Assembly: GCA_016287075.1 (NCBI GenBank)
Contig: JAEEVC010000011.1
Location: forward strand, 25,936-89,935
DNA: 64,000 nucleotides
Reading direction: 5' to 3'
DNA from: Bacteroidales bacterium
GTDB taxonomy: Bacteria; Bacteroidota; Bacteroidia; Bacteroidales; UBA932
This document shows, in pieces, positions 60,019-64,000 of this stretch (its first letter is position 1; each line of letters opens with the position of its first letter). Position numbers and translations under genes: made by a program. The notes beneath the pieces were generated by a model. That model ran no database searches and was not told the origin of the DNA. It saw only the letters and a list, made by a program, of their open reading frames with translations.

Positions 60019-61376
60019 GGACCTGGCACGAACCCGCCCGGGAACTTCCGGTACGCGCCGAGGTGGACATCCTCGTCGTCGGCGGCGGTCCTTCCGGCAT
60101 CATGGCCGCCAAGGCGGCCGCCGGGAACGGACGCAAGGTGATGCTCCTGGAAAGCCGCGGCTATCTCGGCGGCAACCTGACCCTCGGCCTGCCCATCCTC
60201 GCCTACCTGGATGTCAACGGCAAGCAGTGCGTCAAGGGATTTGCGCAGGAACTGATCGACCGGCTCGCCGCCCGCGGCGCCGCCGGCCCGCACGTGCCCT
60301 GCAAGAACCACATGAGCCTGACGATCATCGATCCGGAAGAGGTCAAGACCGTCGCGCTTGAGATGATGGAAGAGGTTGGTGTAGAGGTGCTTATGTATGT
60401 CTTCTGCTCCGATGTCATCAAGGACGGCGATACCGTCAGGGGCGTCATCATCGAATCCAAGGCCGGCCGCGAAGTCATCTTCGCCAAGACCGTTATCGAC
60501 TGCACGGGAGACGGCGACGTCGCCACCCGCGCCGGCGTCGAGATGCACAAGGGCGACAAGGACGGCGGCATGCAGCCCCCGACCCTGATGTATTCCGTCC
60601 GGAAAGTGGACATGGCCGCCTTCCGCGACGCGCTCGTCAACCACCGCGACGTCTTCGACATGGACGTCATGCCGCCGGAGCAGTTCGCCAGGCGTTACTT
60701 CATCACCGTCGGCCTCCGCAACCAGATCAACCAGGCCAACAAGGACGGCCTGGACATCCCCGTCGCCCGCACGATCCTCATCACGGGCCTCAAGGACGAC
60801 CAGATCTGGGTCAACATGTCCCGCGTCAGCGGCGTCGATTCGACCAAACCGGAGAGCTACACCTTCGGCGAGATCGAGGCGCGCCGGCAGATGTACCGGA
60901 TTAACGCGTACCTGCGCCGCTATGTTCCTGGCTTCAAGGACCTTGAGGTCGAGAAGGTCGCTCCGTTCCTGGGCATCCGCGAAAGCCGCGTCATGGTCGG
61001 CAAGTACGTGCTGACCGCCGAGGACATCCTGGAGAGCCGCCGTTTCGACGACGTCGTCACCGTCGCCGGCTATCCGGTGGACATTCACCACTCGACCGGC
61101 AGCGACTGCACGATGCTCTTCGCCAAGGACAACCACGACATCCCGTACCGCTGCCTCGTTCCCGAGAAGGTCGGCGGGCTGCTCGTCGCCGGGCGCTGCT
61201 CTTCCTTCACGCATGAAGCCATGGCGGGCACTCGCGTGATGTCCACCTGCATGGCCCTCGGCCAGGCTGCCGGCACCGCCGCGCGCATCGCCCTCGACGA
61301 GGGCGTCGCCGTCGCAGACGTCGATGTCAAGGCCGTCCAAAAAGACCTGCTCGCAAATGGCGCCTTCCTCGGATAA
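60015..61376 (+). CDS. FAD-dependent oxidoreductase (FAD_oxidored type), copy 1
   Basis: The 453-residue protein has an N-terminal dinucleotide fold (DILVVGGGPSGIMAAKAAA, about 18-36), CTGDGDVATRAG, and a C-terminal FAD-binding segment (GLLVAGRCSSFTHEAMAGTRVM). It belongs to the pfam12831-type flavoproteins, whose substrates are mostly unknown. The start overlaps the nagB stop by 4 bases, implying coupling. No signal peptide is visible, so it is cytoplasmic. The frame also runs far upstream through nagB, but that part is spurious. Confidence 0.87.
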   Translation: MRTWHEPARELPVRAEVDILVVGGGPSGIMAAKAAAGNGRKVMLLESRGYLGGNLTLGLPILAYLDVNGKQCVKGFAQELIDRLAARGAAGPHVPCKNHMSLTIIDPEEVKTVALEMMEEVGVEVLMYVFCSDVIKDGDTVRGVIIESKAGREVIFAKTVIDCTGDGDVATRAGVEMHKGDKDGGMQPPTLMYSVRKVDMAAFRDALVNHRDVFDMDVMPPEQFARRYFITVGLRNQINQANKDGLDIPVARTILITGLKDDQIWVNMSRVSGVDSTKPESYTFGEIEARRQMYRINAYLRRYVPGFKDLEVEKVAPFLGIRESRVMVGKYVLTAEDILESRRFDDVVTVAGYPVDIHHSTGSDCTMLFAKDNHDIPYRCLVPEKVGGLLVAGRCSSFTHEAMAGTRVMSTCMALGQAAGTAARIALDEGVAVADVDVKAVQKDLLANGAFLG

Positions 61377-61380
61377 GCCT

Positions 61381-62748
61381 ATGGCACAGTTTGTTCACGA
61401 GCCCGCGCGGGAGATTCCCGTGCGGGCTTCCGTCGATGTGCTCGTCGTCGGCGGCGGTCCTGCCGGCCTGATGGCCGCCCAGGCCGCCTCCGGCAAGGGC
61501 CTCGACGTCATGCTCATCGAGAACCGCGGCTCCCTCGGCGGCAACATGACCCAGGGCCTGCCGCTGCTCGGCTTCCTCGGCCGGAAGGGCAACGAGGTCA
61601 TCAAGGGCCTTCCCCTGCAGTTTGTCGAGCGCCTCCGCGCCCGCGGACAGGCGACCCATCACCGCGCCTGCCCCCTGCACGTGAGCCTCACGATGATCGA
61701 CCCGGAAGGCACGAAGCGCCTCGCCTGGGAAATCATGGAAGAATGTGGGGTCAAGGTACTTATGTACGTCATGTTCGTGGATGTCATTAAAGAGGGCAAT
61801 GCCGTCAAGGGCGTCATCATCGAGTCGAAGAAGGGCCGCGAGGCGATCCTCGCCAAGGTCGTCGTCGACTGCACGGGCGACGGCGACGTGGCGTTCCGCG
61901 CCGGTGCGCCGATGGCCTACGGCAATGAGAAGGGCATTGCCCAGCCCCCGACCCTGATGTTCTCCATGCGCGGGGTCGATTCGCGGAAGCTCCGCGACGC
62001 CGTCGCCGACCATCCGGAAATCTACGACATCGACTTCATTCCCAACGAATTCTTCCGCGCGGACGACAACTGCACCATGGTCGGCTTCCGCAACCAGATC
62101 CGGCAGGCCCGGGAGGCGGGATTCCACATCCCGGTCGAACGGACCATCTTCATGACGGGCATGGCCCCGGACGAGTGGTGGGTCAACATGTCCCGCGTCA
62201 ACGGCATCGACGCCACCGATCCGGAACAGTACACGCGCGGCGAAGAGGTCTGCATCCGGCAGAACGAAGAGATCGCCCGCTACCTGAAGGCCTACATCCC
62301 CGGCTTCGAAAACGCCTACGTGGACCGCGTCGCGCCCTTCATGGGCATCCGCGAAACCCGGCGCATCATCGGGGAATATGTCCTGACAGAGCAGGATATC
62401 TTCGACTGCGCCCGCTTCGACGACGCCATCGGCGTGGCCGCCTACCCGGTGGACCTCCACCATCCCGTCGGCGGCGACTGCACCCTGATGTGGTGCCCGG
62501 ACTGCTACGACATCCCGTACCGCTGCCTCGTCCCGCAGCAGGTGGACGGCCTCCTCTGCGCCGGCCGCTGCATCTCGGCCACCCACCTGGCGCTGGCCTC
62601 CGTCCGCGTCATGGGCCCGGCGATGTGCATCGGCGAGGCCGCCGGAAAGGCCGCGTCCATCGCGGCCGAAACCGGCCTCCCGCCCCGCGCCATCGACGTG
62701 GCGCGCCTCCGCGACGAACTCCGCGCCGAGGGCGCCTTCCTGCGTTAG
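61381..62748 (+). CDS. FAD-dependent oxidoreductase (FAD_oxidored type), copy 2
   Basis: The 455-residue protein is a close paralogue of the preceding one, with matching VLVVGGGPAGLMAAQAA, DCTGDGDVAFRAG and WVNMSRVNGIDATDPEQYT segments. It starts 4 bases after the stop of copy 1. The two may form a heterodimer or act on different stereoisomers; neither is shown by sequence. An upstream in-frame start would overlap copy 1 and is not needed. Confidence 0.87.
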   Translation: MAQFVHEPAREIPVRASVDVLVVGGGPAGLMAAQAASGKGLDVMLIENRGSLGGNMTQGLPLLGFLGRKGNEVIKGLPLQFVERLRARGQATHHRACPLHVSLTMIDPEGTKRLAWEIMEECGVKVLMYVMFVDVIKEGNAVKGVIIESKKGREAILAKVVVDCTGDGDVAFRAGAPMAYGNEKGIAQPPTLMFSMRGVDSRKLRDAVADHPEIYDIDFIPNEFFRADDNCTMVGFRNQIRQAREAGFHIPVERTIFMTGMAPDEWWVNMSRVNGIDATDPEQYTRGEEVCIRQNEEIARYLKAYIPGFENAYVDRVAPFMGIRETRRIIGEYVLTEQDIFDCARFDDAIGVAAYPVDLHHPVGGDCTLMWCPDCYDIPYRCLVPQQVDGLLCAGRCISATHLALASVRVMGPAMCIGEAAGKAASIAAETGLPPRAIDVARLRDELRAEGAFLR

Positions 62749-62771
62749 CGGCCCCGAGAAACGACACTGCA

Positions 62772-62858
62772 GGAGACGTCCCATTTTTTGGGACGTCTCC
62801 TTCAAAATACGCCCTTTTTGACGGTAACCTGCCAAAAAATGGGACGTCTCCGTCACTT
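62772..62858. repeat. Palindromic dispersed repeat, copy 2
   Basis: The left part is a perfect hairpin, GGAGACGTCCC (62772-62782) with 62790-62800 and a 7-base loop. Bases 62790-62858 align without gaps to 22808-22876 and end in the same GGGACGTCTCCGTCACTT. It lies just after the second oxidoreductase gene and may also end its transcript. Confidence 0.75.
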
Positions 62859-62931
62859 ACAATAAACGCCCGGCATTTCCTCCAGCCCAAATGGCGCTAA
62901 CGGAGGATGCAGTACAAGCGGAGAAAGCGGA

Positions 62932-62977
62932 GGAACAGGGTTCAAACCGAATTTTTATGAGGTTTGAACCCTGTTCC
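62932..62977. terminator. Perfect 17-base hairpin between convergent genes
   Basis: GGAACAGGGTTCAAACC pairs with GGTTTGAACCCTGTTCC around a 12-base AT-rich loop. It lies between the convergent oxidoreductase and permease genes and could stop transcription both ways, although no T-run follows. A short direct repeat (GGAGCG...CCCCGTT) follows at about 62985-63030. Confidence 0.6.
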
Positions 62978-63027
62978 GCAGCGTTGGAGCGTAAGCCCCG
63001 TTCAGATGTCGGAGCGTGAGTGCCCCG

Positions 63028-64000
63028 TTAGATAAAGATGTACTTCAGCACGAACAGGACCGCGAGGACCCACATCGTCGGCGAAATCTTCTTGAACTTG
63101 CCGGCGCAGGCGTTCAGGAGGACGTAGGCGATCACGCCGATCAGGATGCCGTCGGAGATGGAATAGGCGACGGGCATCAGCAGGACGGTGAGGAACGCCG
63201 GAATGCTCTCGGAGAAGTCCTCCCAGTCGACCTTGGCGACCGGGGCCATCATCATCACGCCAACGATCACGAGCGCGGGGGCCGTGGCGGCGCCGGGGAT
63301 GGCGAGGAAGATCGGGGAGAAGAACAGGGCCAGGGCGAAGAGGCCGGCCACCGTGAAGGCCGTGAGGCCGGTACGGCCGCCGTCGCCGACGCCGGAAGCG
63401 CTTTCTACATAAGTCGTTGTGGTGGAGGTGCCGAGGCAGGCGCCGACGACCGTGGCGATGGAGTCGGCCATGAACATCTTGTCGATGCCGTCCACATTGC
63501 CCTGCTCATCCACCATGCCGGCCTTCTGGGAAACGCCGATGACGGTGCCCATCGTGTCGAACATGTCGATGAACAGGAAGGTGAAGACCACCGCGAGCAT
63601 GTCCCAACTCAGGATGCTGCTCCACTCGAACTTGCAGAAGATCGGGGCCACGCTGTCCGGGGCGGACACGACGCCGGAGAACTTGGTGATCGCCTCGCCG
63701 GAGGCCGGATCCTTGATGAACAGGCCGATGATGGCCGTCGCGAGGATGCCGATGAGGATGCTGCCGCGGACCTTCAGGATCACGAGCGCGCCGGTGATGA
63801 CGATGCCGATGACGGCGAGGAGGGCCGTGCCGTGGGTGATGTCACCGAGGCCGACGAGGGTCGCGTCGTTGTTGGCGATGATACCGGCGTTCTGCAGGCC
63901 GATGAAGGCGATGAACAGGCCGATGCCCGCGCCGATGGCGTGCTTGAGCGAGAGCGGAATCGCGTTCAGGATCCAGGAGCGCACCTTCGTGAGCGTGAGG
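63028..64000 (-). CDS. AzgA-type NCS2 purine permease, C-terminal part
   Basis: The gene enters from beyond base 64000, so its 5' end is missing. About 324 residues are visible, with 8-9 hydrophobic segments and the AzgA/PbuG signatures LFIDMFDTMGTVIGV and CLGTSTTTTYVESASGVGDGGRTGLTAF. These transporters take up adenine, guanine or hypoxanthine by proton symport across the inner membrane. The C-terminus has the expected length and sequence. Nothing in its neighbourhood points to a linked pathway. Confidence 0.9.
   Translation of the reverse strand, partial: LTLTKVRSWILNAIPLSLKHAIGAGIGLFIAFIGLQNAGIIANNDATLVGLGDITHGTALLAVIGIVITGALVILKVRGSILIGILATAIIGLFIKDPASGEAITKFSGVVSAPDSVAPIFCKFEWSSILSWDMLAVVFTFLFIDMFDTMGTVIGVSQKAGMVDEQGNVDGIDKMFMADSIATVVGACLGTSTTTTYVESASGVGDGGRTGLTAFTVAGLFALALFFSPIFLAIPGAATAPALVIVGVMMMAPVAKVDWEDFSESIPAFLTVLLMPVAYSISDGILIGVIAYVLLNACAGKFKKISPTMWVLAVLFVLKYIFI

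Noticed and set aside
62932..62977. tRNA-like T-arm (GGTTCAAACC)
   Set aside because: No acceptor, D or anticodon stem surrounds it; it is one arm of a simple 17-base hairpin.

Overview
The window comes from a high-GC member of the Bacteroidales. Gene starts are preceded by the Bacteroidetes -7 promoter element TAnnTTTG, there are two SusC/SusD pairs, many lipoproteins begin with a lipobox, and BACON and DUF6377-type proteins are present. Synonymous codons mostly end in C or G, which leaves very long empty antisense reading frames. An uncultured gut or rumen lineage would fit, but no species can be named from this sequence. I saw no rRNA, tRNA, CRISPR array, insertion sequence or transposase.

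Bases 1-563 hold the start of a fimbrillin-like lipoprotein gene (cut by the window edge) and a 57-residue microprotein upstream of it. Bases 582-18190 are one tightly packed minus-strand pectin operon: GH28 polygalacturonase, a CE12-CE8 fused esterase, GH105, a PL1-type pectate lyase, SusC, SusD, a beta-helix surface lipoprotein, then cytoplasmic UxaC and UxaA. It covers de-esterification, backbone cleavage, uptake and the first steps of galacturonate catabolism. A LacI-type regulator gene (18369) is divergent, and matching inverted repeats sit on both promoters.

Bases 19464-26517 hold a metallophosphoesterase, a TerB/DnaJ protein, a 1-kb gene-free island with four kinds of repeat or hairpin, and a GH43-CE15 fused xylan enzyme carrying low-complexity insertions. 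Bases 26657-39385 are a second SusCD operon. It encodes no recognisable glycosidase; its other products are a BACON/beta-helix/SGNH-like lipoprotein, a beta-propeller lipoprotein and a second metallophosphoesterase. A membrane-anchored DUF6377-type regulator gene is divergent, and a histidine phosphatase gene lies just beyond it. Together with two GlpT/UhpT-type carriers (46096, 54058), this part of the window has a recurrent organophosphate theme.

Bases 42502-42760 contain a likely free-standing small RNA with its own promoter and terminator. Bases 42761-46013 are a three-gene minus-strand operon of unknown role (small outer-membrane protein, zinc-ribbon/coiled-coil protein, SUMF1-like protein). 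The right part has a tethered-regulator-like pair (47551-49298), MalQ, MtgA, two tandem SGNH hydrolases and a plus-strand run: YpfJ-type protease, a NagB-LmbE fusion with altered NagB catalytic residues, a normal NagB and two FAD-dependent oxidoreductases. The window ends inside an AzgA-type purine permease gene. One palindromic repeat family occurs at both 22.8 kb and 62.8 kb.
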